Numbered from the stretch's first letter, positions 42,725-52,370 are shown. The stretch: DNA of 64,000 bases from Desulfococcus sp. 4484_241 (GCA_002085115.1 MZGQ01000019.1:17191-81190); one strand, 5' to 3'. Numbers and translations are program-made. The notes: a model not told the origin generated them from the sequence alone.

Positions 42725-44215
42725 ATGTCTTTAGAACTTAAAAACAGGTATCGCACAACAACAGCAATTTTTGTATTTACGGCTCTTTTTTTATCTTTGG
42801 TTTTGTCCGCATGCGCCCCTTGGTATGAAAAGTACAACATCAGGTCGGATGAGGACCTGACGGACATTGCTGCAATTCCTGAGCTATGCAAAGCCCTCAA
42901 GGACAGTGATCCCGAAATAAGAATAAAAGCGGCCGCAGCACTTGGGAATATTGGGCCTGACGCACTGTCTGCCGTTCCGGACCTTAAAAAAGCGATGGGG
43001 GATGGTCTCTATCCTGTAAGGTCTGAAGCGGCCAACGCAATGGAAAAGATAGTTGGGAAGCTCGTCGACAAGGATAAGAAATATAGAGAGTTAATGATAT
43101 CGGTGTACATGGTCAGGCTTGAATCCAGGGACTGGATGGAACGCAGGGATGCTGCAGATAAGCTTGGAGAGATGGGACCGGTTGCGGCCAGGGCAGTCCC
43201 TGCCCTGATCAAGGCTTTGCTGGATGATAGCATATACAGCGAACATTACTATGAGGTCAGAAGATCGGCCGCCAGGGCGCTCGGGAAAATGGGGTTCAAG
43301 GCAAGGGCAGCCAATCCTGCATTGATAAAAGCCCTGGATTCCCATGACTATGATGTCCGGATAGAGGCCGCCAGGGCCCTTGGGAAAATAGGACCAAAAT
43401 CGGATAAAGCGGTTATCAGGGCGCTTAAAAAAGCTTTGGATGATCCCGATTTTGACGTGAGAAGGGAAGCTGCCATATCCCTTGGAGCCTTCGAGTCATA
43501 CGGTTCTGTCGCTACCGATGACCTGGTCAAGGCTCTTTCAGACCAGGATTTTGACGTGAAGCGTGAAGCAGCAAAGGCTCTTGGGAAAATCGGCCCAAAA
43601 ACCGACCCTGTCGTAAACGCGCTTCTTTACGCACTGCTAAATGATACAGATGAAGATGTGCGCCTGGCAGCCGTACTTGCGCTTGGAAATGTGGCTCCAC
43701 AATACAGGGCAAAGGTACTGCCCGCTGTTATTGCAGCGTTGAACGACGAGAATTCAAGGGTGAGACTTGGTGCCATTCACACAATATCGGGCTTCGGAAT
43801 ATATAATGATGAAGTTGGACAGGCCCTTGAAAGGACAGGGCACGAGGATAAATCGACAGAAGTGAAAAAAGCGGCTCTTGATACTCTTATAGAACTGAAA
43901 AGCGGCTCGACCAGGAAAGCAACCCGGAATAAAACTCAAAAAAATAAAGCCTCGGGAAAATCCTTGCCAAAAGGCATAACAGAGACGGCCATCCCGGCAG
44001 CAGGGGCGGCCGCTGCAACGGCTGTCCCGGGCAAGGGGGCGGCCGTTGGAAAAACAGTACCACCAAAAATAGTAAAAATATCCGGACCCGGACTCGCTTA
44101 TAAAAAGCTCGGAAAGCTTTTTCCAAACGAAACACCGAAAGTCCTCGAGGTGGGCGAAAAGTGGATCAAGGTCCAGAAATCAAACGGGTTGACCGGCTTT
44201 GTATCAAAAGATTAA
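42725..44215 (+). CDS. HEAT-repeat lipoprotein with C-terminal SH3-like domain
   Basis: 496 residues. Signal peptide with lipobox LSAC (C30). From about 50 to 390 come some nine HEAT-like repeats with the recurring ALGKIGP and VRREAA pattern. A Lys/Ala-rich linker (about 392-440) leads to an SH3-like end (YKKLGKLFPNETPKVLEVGE, then WIKVQKSNGLTGFV). It is a likely periplasmic scaffold or cell-wall binder. Encoded just after the SUMF1-like lipoprotein, it may be its partner. Confidence 0.85.
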   Translation: MSLELKNRYRTTTAIFVFTALFLSLVLSACAPWYEKYNIRSDEDLTDIAAIPELCKALKDSDPEIRIKAAAALGNIGPDALSAVPDLKKAMGDGLYPVRSEAANAMEKIVGKLVDKDKKYRELMISVYMVRLESRDWMERRDAADKLGEMGPVAARAVPALIKALLDDSIYSEHYYEVRRSAARALGKMGFKARAANPALIKALDSHDYDVRIEAARALGKIGPKSDKAVIRALKKALDDPDFDVRREAAISLGAFESYGSVATDDLVKALSDQDFDVKREAAKALGKIGPKTDPVVNALLYALLNDTDEDVRLAAVLALGNVAPQYRAKVLPAVIAALNDENSRVRLGAIHTISGFGIYNDEVGQALERTGHEDKSTEVKKAALDTLIELKSGSTRKATRNKTQKNKASGKSLPKGITETAIPAAGAAAATAVPGKGAAVGKTVPPKIVKISGPGLAYKKLGKLFPNETPKVLEVGEKWIKVQKSNGLTGFVSKD

Positions 44216-44245
44216 AGATTATGTTGTTTTAGGCAAATAAATAGA

Positions 44246-44263
44246 GCCCAAGACTTTTTGGGC
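44246..44263 (+). terminator. Weak hairpin after the HEAT-repeat gene
   Basis: GCCCAA, a 6-nt loop and TTGGGC make a 6-bp stem 30 bp after the stop codon, followed by CTTGTG rather than a proper T-run. Termination here is only plausible. Confidence 0.35.
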
Positions 44264-44368
44264 CTTGTGCCTTGACATTACGGTATTGGAACGGCTGTCT
44301 GGGACGCGACAAACAGTATCGCAAAAACGAAAGACAATCTTTTTATAGAAACAGGCCGGCAGTTGCCT

Positions 44369-45568
44369 ATGGGTAACATAAAACTCCTTGACAACACCAT
44401 CCAGCATTACGCCTGGGGCTCACGCACGGCTATTCCAGCACTGCTTGGTTTGGCAACGCCCTCCACAGAGCCTTGCGCCGAACTTTGGATGGGTGCGCAC
44501 CCTAAGGCACCTTCCATGATAAAAGAGGACGGTGCTTTTGTGTCTCTTGCAAAAGCAATAGAGAAACAGCCGTTGAAGATGCTGGGGGAAAGCACTGCCG
44601 CCAGGTTTAACAACACCCTTCCCTTCCTTTTCAAGGTCCTTGCTTCTGAAAAACCGCTATCCATACAGGCGCACCCGGACAAGGAAACGGCGGCGCGTGG
44701 CTTTGAGCGTGAAAACAGGGCAGGCATACCTCTTGATTCTCCGGCAAGAAATTACAAGGACCCGAACCATAAACCTGAATGCCTCTGCGCCCTTACACGG
44801 TTCCATGCACTTTGCGGGTTCAGGGCGGCTGATGATCTGGCAAGGCTGTTTGATGTTCTGCTTCCACATGATGGTGAAAAACTGTGCAGGGATCTGGATA
44901 GTCCTGACGGATCCGGCCTGAGCTCTTTTTTTACAAACCTGATACAACTTTCTGAAGACCGCAGGACAGTGCTTATTAAAACAGCCGTAAAAAACGCAAG
45001 ACTGCATTCAGGCGAGGACCCCGCTTTTGAATGGATTTTAAGGCTGCATGAAGAATATCCTGCAGACATAGGGATCCTTGCGCCCGCCTTTTTAAACCTC
45101 CTGGTTCTTCAGCCCGGCGATGCTGTTTTTCTTTCTGCCGGCATACTTCATTCCTATCTTGGCGGAACAGGTATAGAGATAATGGCAAATTCCGACAACG
45201 TCCTTCGGGGAGGGCTGACCCAAAAGCATGTTGATCCGGAAGAGCTGTCAAGGGTCGTGGTGTTCAGAGAAACAGAACCACATATAGTCAAGCCGGTTTC
45301 AAGAAACGGTTGTGAAACGGTTTATCCGCTACCGGTTGAGGAGTTTGGCCTGTCTGTGCTCAGGGTGTCAAGCGGGATTGAATGCCGGACAGAACGCACA
45401 GGAGTGCCGCAGATACTTCTTTGCATCGAGGGCGAGGCGACCGTGCACGAGCATGGCGGGGATGATACCCTGCTGAAAAAAGGGAATTCAGCATTTGTTC
45501 CTGCCTGTAGCGGGCATCTCCGGGTAACAGGCGATGCCGTCATCTACTGCGCTTTTGTGCCTGCCTGA
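44369..45568 (+). CDS. manA: Mannose-6-phosphate isomerase, type I
   Basis: 399 residues, zinc enzyme linking fructose 6-phosphate to mannose 6-phosphate. The zinc ligands sit in IQAHPDKETA and KPECLCALTRFHALCGF. The catalytic region is HSYLGGTGIEIMANSDNVLRGG(L), followed by a KHVD motif. The C-terminal cupin-like domain is complete. Start at 44369 (ATG); a TTG two codons upstream is in frame. It could supply GDP-sugars for the nearby glycan genes. Confidence 0.92.
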   Translation: MGNIKLLDNTIQHYAWGSRTAIPALLGLATPSTEPCAELWMGAHPKAPSMIKEDGAFVSLAKAIEKQPLKMLGESTAARFNNTLPFLFKVLASEKPLSIQAHPDKETAARGFERENRAGIPLDSPARNYKDPNHKPECLCALTRFHALCGFRAADDLARLFDVLLPHDGEKLCRDLDSPDGSGLSSFFTNLIQLSEDRRTVLIKTAVKNARLHSGEDPAFEWILRLHEEYPADIGILAPAFLNLLVLQPGDAVFLSAGILHSYLGGTGIEIMANSDNVLRGGLTQKHVDPEELSRVVVFRETEPHIVKPVSRNGCETVYPLPVEEFGLSVLRVSSGIECRTERTGVPQILLCIEGEATVHEHGGDDTLLKKGNSAFVPACSGHLRVTGDAVIYCAFVPA

Positions 45569-45577
45569 ACAACCGTA

Positions 45578-46777
45578 TTAGCAGGCAAAAACCCCATTTT
45601 CGTAAATAGTCTTCTTTTTACCGCTCTTCAGAATGGCTGTCACTCTTTTCTTTTCAGTATTGACTATGTCCCAGTGGATGGCGGACTCGTTGAACCCGAG
45701 CTTTCTTTTGTCTGTTTTTTTAAGGTCAGAAGGATTCCCCGCAAAGGTGTCAAGGTAGGAGGCACCGAGCGCAACGTGACAGTTGCCGTACCTGCCACCG
45801 AAATTTTCATCAAACAGGGTGTTTGCCATGAATCTGTTGATCCTTGAAAAACGTTTGTCGGTAAGCGAAAACTCCCCAAGCCTTGCAGCGCCGTCATCCG
45901 TTGCTGTCAGGGTTCGCGCAAACGACTCCCCCTTTTCAGCACGAATTTTTACCGCCACTCCGTTTTTAAATTCAACCTTTAGCTTTGAAACAAGATTCCC
46001 GTTTCGGTAAGACGGCATATCGGCAAAATAAACTCCCTGTGTTCCACGCCAGTCAGGAGAAAGAAAGATCTCGAAACTTGGGATGTTGTGACCTGAAATG
46101 CCGATCCACTTTCTTTTTTCGCCAGGCGTTATTTCAAGGTCAATGCTATCCGACTCTATATGCAATTTTTCAATCTTCAGGCTGTTTAGCCATTTTTTGA
46201 CCGACAGTGCCTGCTGGAAGATTGTTTCCCACCTGCCAACAGCATCTCTTTTATCCAGGAAACAGGCCCGTATAATCTGCCGCGCATACTCGGCCCTGGA
46301 AATACGCGCATGCCTGGCAAGCACTGCCGTAGGATAAATGCAGAGAGTCCAGGAAAATTCCCCGCTGTTTTCACGTTTGTCAAGTATGTCACGCAGTGCT
46401 TTGCGGGACATTGCAACCTTGCCTATTTTTGCAGGATCCACGCTGCCAAGGTGGGTCAAAGAACCGGGCGCAAGCAGTGTTATATTGCCGTTTATTTTCT
46501 TTATGAGTTCCTTTTCTCCGGGAGGCACAAACAGAAGCTGTTCGTCATCAGCAAACCTGTAAAACAGCTTTTCCATTGTTGGAGTCAGGCCTGCCCTGAC
46601 CACGACCTGTTTCCCGGAAGCCACAAGTTTATGGTATACAATCTCAGCGAGCGGCAATGCGTCAAGATCGTACCGCACAACAATTATGTCATGAATTTCA
46701 AACGGGCGTGTGCGTGCCTTGAAAAGGCCCCAAAGCAATACATCGGCGTATCTTTCAAGCTGTTTTTGCGTAAACAT
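45578..46777 (-). CDS. M29-family aminopeptidase (AmpS/AmpT-like)
   Basis: 399 residues of the M29 metallopeptidase family. Recognised regions are GHNIPSFEIFLSPDW with the first Glu ligand, GEFSLTDKRFSRIN and NFGGRYGNCHVALGASY with His ligands. A fourth, SAIHWDIVNT, supplies the late His-x-Asp pair. Start at 46777 is by alignment and an AGAGG upstream. It is convergent with manA, 9 bp apart. Confidence 0.85.
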   Translation of the reverse strand: MFTQKQLERYADVLLWGLFKARTRPFEIHDIIVVRYDLDALPLAEIVYHKLVASGKQVVVRAGLTPTMEKLFYRFADDEQLLFVPPGEKELIKKINGNITLLAPGSLTHLGSVDPAKIGKVAMSRKALRDILDKRENSGEFSWTLCIYPTAVLARHARISRAEYARQIIRACFLDKRDAVGRWETIFQQALSVKKWLNSLKIEKLHIESDSIDLEITPGEKRKWIGISGHNIPSFEIFLSPDWRGTQGVYFADMPSYRNGNLVSKLKVEFKNGVAVKIRAEKGESFARTLTATDDGAARLGEFSLTDKRFSRINRFMANTLFDENFGGRYGNCHVALGASYLDTFAGNPSDLKKTDKRKLGFNESAIHWDIVNTEKKRVTAILKSGKKKTIYENGVFAC

Positions 46778-46816
46778 GTCAGGCCTCTTTTGATGTAAGC
46801 GTTCCGGCATTGCGCC

Positions 46817-46846
46817 TTGACAGTTTGTAAGAAAAATTTATATAGT
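46817..46846 (+). promoter_or_regulatory. Sigma70-type promoter upstream of the LysM gene
   Basis: TTGACA (46817-46822), an 18-bp spacer and TATAGT (46841-46846). It points toward the LysM gene, leaving a leader of about 205 nt before the start codon. The leader has no recognisable riboswitch. Confidence 0.55.
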
Positions 46847-47056
46847 TCTATCGATCAGCCAGGCTATGCGGTGATTTAGCCGTATCCTTTGCATGACTGT
46901 GTGCATCGCATCTGACAGCCTTATACCAGAAACCGGCCTGTCATCGCAACTGCTCTGTGGCTCTATGGTTTTTGCAGCGTGTGCCAGGTGTTTGACATAC
47001 TGCCCTGAACCCTGGGGGTGGACGATTTTATCTTTAACTATTCAAAGGGGGCCGCA

Positions 47057-47497
47057 ATGAAAAATGGAAAAAACGTTCTGCTCATCACAGGAGTATCCGC
47101 TGTTTTTATCTTGCTGGTAATAATGATCCTGGTAATGGCTGGGAAGAACACCGGGCCGGATAATGAAATGAATGCTGTTTTGCAGCGGATTTCCGCACTT
47201 GAGGCAAGGCTGGATAAAGTGGCCGCTGATATTAACAATCTGAAACAGGCCATGGTCAACCGGGATGAGTTTGAAAAGTTTACCACCGACTACAATAAAC
47301 GAAATACCGATATAATATTCAGGATAACCGATATCGAGGCAAAGCTTGGTATTACTCCTTCTTCAGCTTCGACCGAAGAGAAGAAACAGGCTCAAATAAG
47401 CCGGAGATTCGGCATGAAAGTCGAGCAGCTTCTTAAAATCAACGGCCTTAAATCACCCACAATATATCCGGGGCAGAAACTGAAGGTGACACAGTAG
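47057..47497 (+). CDS. LysM-domain membrane protein
   Basis: 146 residues. An N-terminal transmembrane helix (LLITGVSAVFILLVIMILVM) and a coiled-coil stretch (about 38-85, RISALEARLDKVAADINNLK) lead to a C-terminal LysM domain (QISRRFGMKVEQLLKINGL, YPGQKLKV). It probably binds peptidoglycan while anchored in the inner membrane. Start at 47057 has AAAGGGGG upstream; the open extension to 47018 is unlikely. Confidence 0.85.
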   Translation: MKNGKNVLLITGVSAVFILLVIMILVMAGKNTGPDNEMNAVLQRISALEARLDKVAADINNLKQAMVNRDEFEKFTTDYNKRNTDIIFRITDIEAKLGITPSSASTEEKKQAQISRRFGMKVEQLLKINGLKSPTIYPGQKLKVTQ

Positions 47498-47533
47498 AAG
47501 GCGCCGGAGGCAAGGTTAAAAACCCGTCAAACA

Positions 47534-48547
47534 TTACTCAATGAACGTGCCATCGTAGTTCTCAAGCCACTGGGCAAGCCGGCTTAACCCCTCCTTTATG
47601 GTCAGGGATGGTGCATACCCCAAATCCCTCTTTGCGGCGCTTATGTCGAACCAGTGGGCAGTGGAAAGCTCCTTTGCCACAAACCTGGTCATTGGCGGTT
47701 CCTTCTTTATGCCCATGATCCTGTATCCGGCTTCAAGAGCTGCACCTACAAACCAGACGACTCCCGCGGGCAGGCTTTTTGTTACAGGAGGCAGGCCGGC
47801 CGCATCCAGGATCCCGTTTATCATATCCCACATCGGTATTGGCTCATCCTGGCTTATGAAATATATGTTACCGGAGAGGGAAGGTTTTTCAGCCAGCTTG
47901 TCGGCAGCCAGTATGTGGGCTCTTGCCGCGTCATCTATATAGATGGTATCAACAGGGTTGTCCCGCTTGGATATTCTAACCAGCCTTTTTGCCCTTGCTA
48001 TAACCCTGGGCACGAGGTGGGGATCACCCGGCCCCCATATAAGATGGGGCCTCAATATGACAGCGCACAGTTCTCCACTGACTGCCTTTTGCCTGACAAA
48101 CTGTTCGGCCTCGGCCTTTGTGCGTGTGTAGTGGGTAGGAAACCGCTTGGGATAGGGATATGACTCATCCACACCTTCCATGTCTGTCCCATCGAATATG
48201 ACGCTTGGAGAGCTTGTGTGGATCAATACCGGTACATCATGCCTCCGGCAGGCAGCAACAATATTCCTGGTCCCAAGAACGTTGGGCTTATAATATTCCA
48301 TGAAACTGCCCCAAACCCCTGGCTTTGCAGCGGTGTGAAAAACAGCATCCACACCTTTACATGCCTTTTCAACAGGGCCCGGGTCGCTTATATCGCACTG
48401 TATCTGTTCAACCCCAAGAGCGTCAAGTTCCGGGTGGAAAGATCTGGACAGGGAACAAACCGTGTCGCCACGTTTAACAAGACGTTTTACTATTGCAGAG
48501 CCCAGAAAACCGCCCCCCCCACTTACAAGGATCTTTTTTGCCATCAC
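47534..48547 (-). CDS. oleD: OleD-like NAD(P)H-dependent beta-keto acid reductase
   Basis: 337 residues, extended short-chain dehydrogenase of the 3-beta-HSD group. The nucleotide motif is VSGGGGFLGSAIVKRL, with TSSPSVIFDG and the active-site Y-x3-K in HYTRTKAEAEQF. It reduces the 2-alkyl-3-keto acid made by OleA to the beta-hydroxy acid. Assignment rests on the complete oleA-oleB-oleC-oleD order. It follows oleC by 10 bp and converges on the LysM gene. Confidence 0.92.
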   Translation of the reverse strand: MMAKKILVSGGGGFLGSAIVKRLVKRGDTVCSLSRSFHPELDALGVEQIQCDISDPGPVEKACKGVDAVFHTAAKPGVWGSFMEYYKPNVLGTRNIVAACRRHDVPVLIHTSSPSVIFDGTDMEGVDESYPYPKRFPTHYTRTKAEAEQFVRQKAVSGELCAVILRPHLIWGPGDPHLVPRVIARAKRLVRISKRDNPVDTIYIDDAARAHILAADKLAEKPSLSGNIYFISQDEPIPMWDMINGILDAAGLPPVTKSLPAGVVWFVGAALEAGYRIMGIKKEPPMTRFVAKELSTAHWFDISAAKRDLGYAPSLTIKEGLSRLAQWLENYDGTFIE

Positions 48548-48557
48548 GTCCTCATGG

Positions 48558-50240
48558 CTAAACAGAGTATTTGGTCAACTTCTGCCTCGCTGCCCATACC
48601 GCCAACTTTTCCCTGAAGATTTTTGAATTATGCCTTATATCCACAGGGAAATTATCGTGGAAAAGAATAACCTTTATATTTTTGGTAAGGTCGTGGGTTC
48701 GGGCCAGATCATAAAGCTCGGATGCCAGCTCTTTTTTGTCTATCCGTTTTCCCTTGACCACTTCGATACAGATAACCGGTGTCTGTTTCCCGCGAGGCCC
48801 AACCCCCACGAGTGCGCTTCGCGCAACATCAGGATGATTGTTGAAAATAGCTTCGCAGGGTATGGTAAAAAGCACCCTGTCTTCACAGACAACCCTATGG
48901 CTTTTTCTGCCGCAGTACCAGAACCGCCCATGATTATCCATCCAGGCAAGATCGCCCATGCGGTGCCAGAATCCGTCACCGTCCCTTATTTTTGCCGCCG
49001 CTGTATCTCTTGGGCGGTTGTAGTATTCCCTGGTAACGAGACCTCCCTTTACAACGATTTCGCCGACCTCTCCAGGGCCTACGAGAAGGTCGTCGGACCA
49101 CTCCCCGATCGGGTCATCCGTTATTACTATCAGCCTTACCATTGTACCTTCCAATGGACGACCCACGCAATTTCCAAACCCCTGTTCCGTCATCTGCCTG
49201 GTTTCCGTCAGTATTTCCCTGCTGCCGATAGATATAATCGGGACAGCTTCAGAAGCTCCGTAAGGCGTATGGACCTGAGCTTCACCTTCAAGAGCGTGGG
49301 AAAACTGCTCGATATTTGCAGGATGGACCGGCGCGCCAGCAGAGACTACACGCCTTAACGATGGAAGTTTTATGTTGCGCTTACGGCAGTAGGCTCCAAC
49401 ACGGTTCAACAGGGCAGGAGATGCGAACATGTTTGTAACACCGTGGTTTGTGATCCCTTCTATTATTCTTTCAGGATTTACAAACGCCGGTTTCGTTGGA
49501 TCCATATCCGGAATAACCGCAGTCATGCCAAGTGCAGGATCGAAAAGTGCGAACAGCGGGAAGGTGGGAAGATCCACCTCGTCCGGCCCTATCTGAAAAT
49601 GATTTTGTATCTGCTGTATCTGGGCATCGAAATTCCCATGGGTATAAACGACTCCTTTGGCAGGCCCTGTACTTCCGGTCGTGAAAAGAACGGCGGCTGT
49701 TTCATGGGCCAAAGTTTCAGATGTCCTGTAATCTTCCGAGCCCGACTGCCGTATCTGTTCAAGAGTCGGGCCTCCCCAGAACCATCGTCGCCCTACAGTC
49801 ACCCATGTTTTAACGGTTTTGAAAAATCGCGGATAGATTTTGCGAAGAACATGGGCCTCGGGAATGCCTATAAACGCCTGCGGATTCGTCTCTGCAAAAC
49901 AGCTTACCATACGCTTTATCCCCATTCCGGGATCGACAACAACCGGAACAATACCGGCCTTAAACAGTGCGAAAACCAGGGAAAAAAAGTCCAGGCTCGG
50001 CCTTACCATCAATATTGTGCGTGTTCCCCTGTGTATGCCTGCCTTTTCAAGCCCGCTTGCAAGCCGGTTGGAATCCGCATCAAGCTGGGCAAAGGTTAAA
50101 TGGGTATACGAGACACGACCCTCCCTGTCTCTTGAATGTGGATATATAACGGCCTTCTTGTATGGATGCCGTTCAACCATCGCAGCAAGACGGTGAGCAA
50201 TATTCAAAACGTTTCTTTGCCGGTTTTTATCCATGAGCAA
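48558..50240 (-). CDS. oleC: OleC-like beta-lactone synthetase (AMP-dependent synthetase family)
   Basis: 560 residues of the ANL superfamily. The P-loop-like motif is VLFTTGSTGPAKGVVYTHGN, with PYGASEAVPI, a GDLAWMDNHGRFWYCGRKSH hinge region and KIFREKLAVW near the C-terminus. It adenylates the 2-alkyl-3-hydroxy acid and closes it to a beta-lactone. It lies 11 bp downstream of oleB. Without the cluster it could be called a fatty-acid CoA ligase. Confidence 0.92.
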   Translation of the reverse strand: MLMDKNRQRNVLNIAHRLAAMVERHPYKKAVIYPHSRDREGRVSYTHLTFAQLDADSNRLASGLEKAGIHRGTRTILMVRPSLDFFSLVFALFKAGIVPVVVDPGMGIKRMVSCFAETNPQAFIGIPEAHVLRKIYPRFFKTVKTWVTVGRRWFWGGPTLEQIRQSGSEDYRTSETLAHETAAVLFTTGSTGPAKGVVYTHGNFDAQIQQIQNHFQIGPDEVDLPTFPLFALFDPALGMTAVIPDMDPTKPAFVNPERIIEGITNHGVTNMFASPALLNRVGAYCRKRNIKLPSLRRVVSAGAPVHPANIEQFSHALEGEAQVHTPYGASEAVPIISIGSREILTETRQMTEQGFGNCVGRPLEGTMVRLIVITDDPIGEWSDDLLVGPGEVGEIVVKGGLVTREYYNRPRDTAAAKIRDGDGFWHRMGDLAWMDNHGRFWYCGRKSHRVVCEDRVLFTIPCEAIFNNHPDVARSALVGVGPRGKQTPVICIEVVKGKRIDKKELASELYDLARTHDLTKNIKVILFHDNFPVDIRHNSKIFREKLAVWAARQKLTKYSV

Positions 50241-50251
50241 CTTAAAAAAAT

Positions 50252-51160
50252 TTAAGGATTGTTCTTTAAAAAAGTTTCTATTGCGTCGCCTACCGCCCCT
50301 GCTTCATCCTCAAGCAGGTAATGCCCTGCCCTGTGAAACTCGATATGCTCCGCTTCAGGGAATCTCCGCCGCCACTCCATGTAGTAGTCCCGGTCAAAAA
50401 CAAAATCACGCATGCCCCAGCAGATCAACATTGGAAAACGGGAAAGCTTATGCAGATTTTCATCAAGAAACATCCCCATCTCGTAGCTTGGGTCCTTTTT
50501 TGTCAGTGCTATGTCCTGCACAAATTTCAAAGTGGCTATCCTGTTTTTCCAGCTGTTATAAGGAGCGATCAATCCTGCCTTGACATCCTTTGGAAGTTTT
50601 TTAGCCGGGGCCATGTAGAGAGCCGCGCGCGCGAACAGGTTTGCTCCAAGCACCGCCGGGACGGCAAAAAAAGAGAGGCGCCGTACAAGCCAAAGCCTTA
50701 ACGGTATAGGTTTTTCGGCCAATTTCAGAAAAGCGGCGGTGTTGGTAATCACCACGCGTTTTATTTTTTCCAGGTTTCGAAGGGCAAAAGCACATCCTAT
50801 GAACCCACCCCAGTCATGCACAATGAGTGTTATTCCCTCTTTTATACCAAGGTTGTCAATAAAGTTTTCAAGGTCTGTCACCCTGTTTTCCAGCCTGTAT
50901 GGATAACGATCCGGGGACGGTTTTTCAGAAAAGCCGCAACCGATATGGTCGGGACACAACACCCTGAAAGATGGAGAAAACCTTTTTATAAGCCCGCGGT
51001 AGTAAAACGACCAGGTCGGGTTACCGTGAAGCATCAGCAACGGTTCGCCTTCACCTTCATCGACATAATGGTATGCAAGGCCGCCTATATCCATAAAGTT
51101 GGAACGAAACGGATAAAGATGCGCAAAGGGCGATATGTCAATCTCGGGAGGAATCACCAT
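50252..51160 (-). CDS. oleB: OleB-like beta-lactone decarboxylase (haloalkane-dehalogenase fold)
   Basis: 302 residues, alpha/beta hydrolase. Nucleophile Asp116 in VHDWGGFIG, the oxyanion loop HGNPTWSFYY and a late His in HRAGHYLLEDEAG make the haloalkane-dehalogenase-type triad. OleB turns the beta-lactone into the cis-olefin plus CO2. It overlaps oleA by 7 nt. Confidence 0.93.
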   Translation of the reverse strand: MVIPPEIDISPFAHLYPFRSNFMDIGGLAYHYVDEGEGEPLLMLHGNPTWSFYYRGLIKRFSPSFRVLCPDHIGCGFSEKPSPDRYPYRLENRVTDLENFIDNLGIKEGITLIVHDWGGFIGCAFALRNLEKIKRVVITNTAAFLKLAEKPIPLRLWLVRRLSFFAVPAVLGANLFARAALYMAPAKKLPKDVKAGLIAPYNSWKNRIATLKFVQDIALTKKDPSYEMGMFLDENLHKLSRFPMLICWGMRDFVFDRDYYMEWRRRFPEAEHIEFHRAGHYLLEDEAGAVGDAIETFLKNNP

Positions 51161-52200
51161 TCAACCCCCAGCATCAGGCAGTTCAGGCCGCTGCCTATAC
51201 CAAGGAAACCCACAACATCCCCGGGAACAAGGAACTCCCTGTCGTCGGCGATCGCCGCAGTCATTGGGAGGGATACCGTTCCCATGTTGGCCAGGTACTG
51301 GTAGGTGGGAAAATCCTTCTCCTGCGGCACACCTATAGCCTTCAGTATCGCTTTCTGGTTTGCTTCTCCGACCTGGTGGCATATCACCTTGTCGGGCTGG
51401 GATTCGGAAAGGTTAAGCTCTTTTTTGAACGCTTTAAAGGTCTCAACACCCAGGGCCACCCCGTTTTTCAGCACACCGACCGCATCGGTTTCCATCTTGT
51501 AAAATTGGCTTGATGCTCCGGTATCAGGCCCCCAAATGCAGAGCCGGTGATGTTCCGAGGCGTTTCTCACCACACCTCCCATCAGGCGATGGCGCCGGTA
51601 ATCCCCGGTTGGATACGTCTTTCCGGTCAGAATCATGGCCACCGCCCCTGACCCTCCGGTTAAAACCGCCATCGATTTTTTAAACGATTCCATGTCGCAT
51701 TCACTGTTCATGCGGTCTATGGTAAGATCCACTATCTGACGGGCCGATTCGCATGAAACAACCATTCCGGCCTTTATCTGCCCCAGCTCAATGGCGTTGG
51801 CAACTTCTATGATTCCGGTCATGACACCAAGGCACGCGTTGGAGATGTCAAAAATAACCGTACGGCTGTTCAACCCCAGTCCATTAGCAACAGAGCATGC
51901 TGTTGCAGGTTCAAGGTTATCCCTGCAAACCCCGCAATAAACCAGCATCCCTATATCATCCGTGGCAACATCCGAAGATGCCAGAGCCTTGATGCCGGCC
52001 TTTATCGCACCGGTATACATGGGCTCGCCAGAATCCCAGAAGCGGCGCTCCTGTATCCCGGTAAGTGCCCTGAGCTGACCTTTTTTAAGGTTCAGCCTGG
52101 AATATAGAGGGGAAAGGCGCTCTTCCAGTTCTTCTGAAGTGATGACATTGGGGGCGAGCTCGTAGCCAAACGAGTCTATGTAAACGGTGCTGTAAAGCAT
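51154..52200 (-). CDS. oleA: OleA-like acyl-CoA condensing enzyme (thiolase superfamily)
   Basis: 348 residues, FabH-like. Catalytic Cys123 (SNACLG), His275 (CHQVGEAN) and Asn305 (YLANMGTVS) form the triad. Glu97 in DNLEPATACSVANG fits the glutamate that OleA uses as general base and FabH lacks. It condenses two fatty acyl-CoAs head to head. It is first gene of the cluster and has its own promoter upstream. Confidence 0.93.
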   Translation of the reverse strand: MLYSTVYIDSFGYELAPNVITSEELEERLSPLYSRLNLKKGQLRALTGIQERRFWDSGEPMYTGAIKAGIKALASSDVATDDIGMLVYCGVCRDNLEPATACSVANGLGLNSRTVIFDISNACLGVMTGIIEVANAIELGQIKAGMVVSCESARQIVDLTIDRMNSECDMESFKKSMAVLTGGSGAVAMILTGKTYPTGDYRRHRLMGGVVRNASEHHRLCIWGPDTGASSQFYKMETDAVGVLKNGVALGVETFKAFKKELNLSESQPDKVICHQVGEANQKAILKAIGVPQEKDFPTYQYLANMGTVSLPMTAAIADDREFLVPGDVVGFLGIGSGLNCLMLGVEW

Positions 52201-52325
52201 ACTGACTGGATGCTCCCTGTGTTATGTGGCTTCAGGCCGGGGCTTTTTAAAATGGAAAACAATGCCATCATGCCATCGGCCGTGCACCTGGGTTTATGTG
52301 TAATTCCGGCATAGAATACGGGAAA

Positions 52326-52353
52326 GCTATAATCTGTCAGAGCCTCTTGTCAA
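52326..52353 (-). promoter_or_regulatory. Sigma70-type promoter for oleABCD
   Basis: On the minus strand TTGACA (52353-52348), a 16-bp spacer and TATAGC (52331-52326). It lies 126 bp upstream of oleA, just after the stop of the DUF368 gene. Confidence 0.55.
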
Positions 52354-52370
52354 GCCCTTTCCAGCCGGAG

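Noticed and set aside
43050-43800. Periodic DNA repeats that could suggest a CRISPR or tandem array
   Set aside because: They are codons of HEAT repeats with a protein period and no conserved direct DNA repeat or spacers.
46310-46798. 162-codon plus-strand frame antisense to the M29 aminopeptidase
   Set aside because: Antisense shadow of a gene with clear family motifs and a better start.
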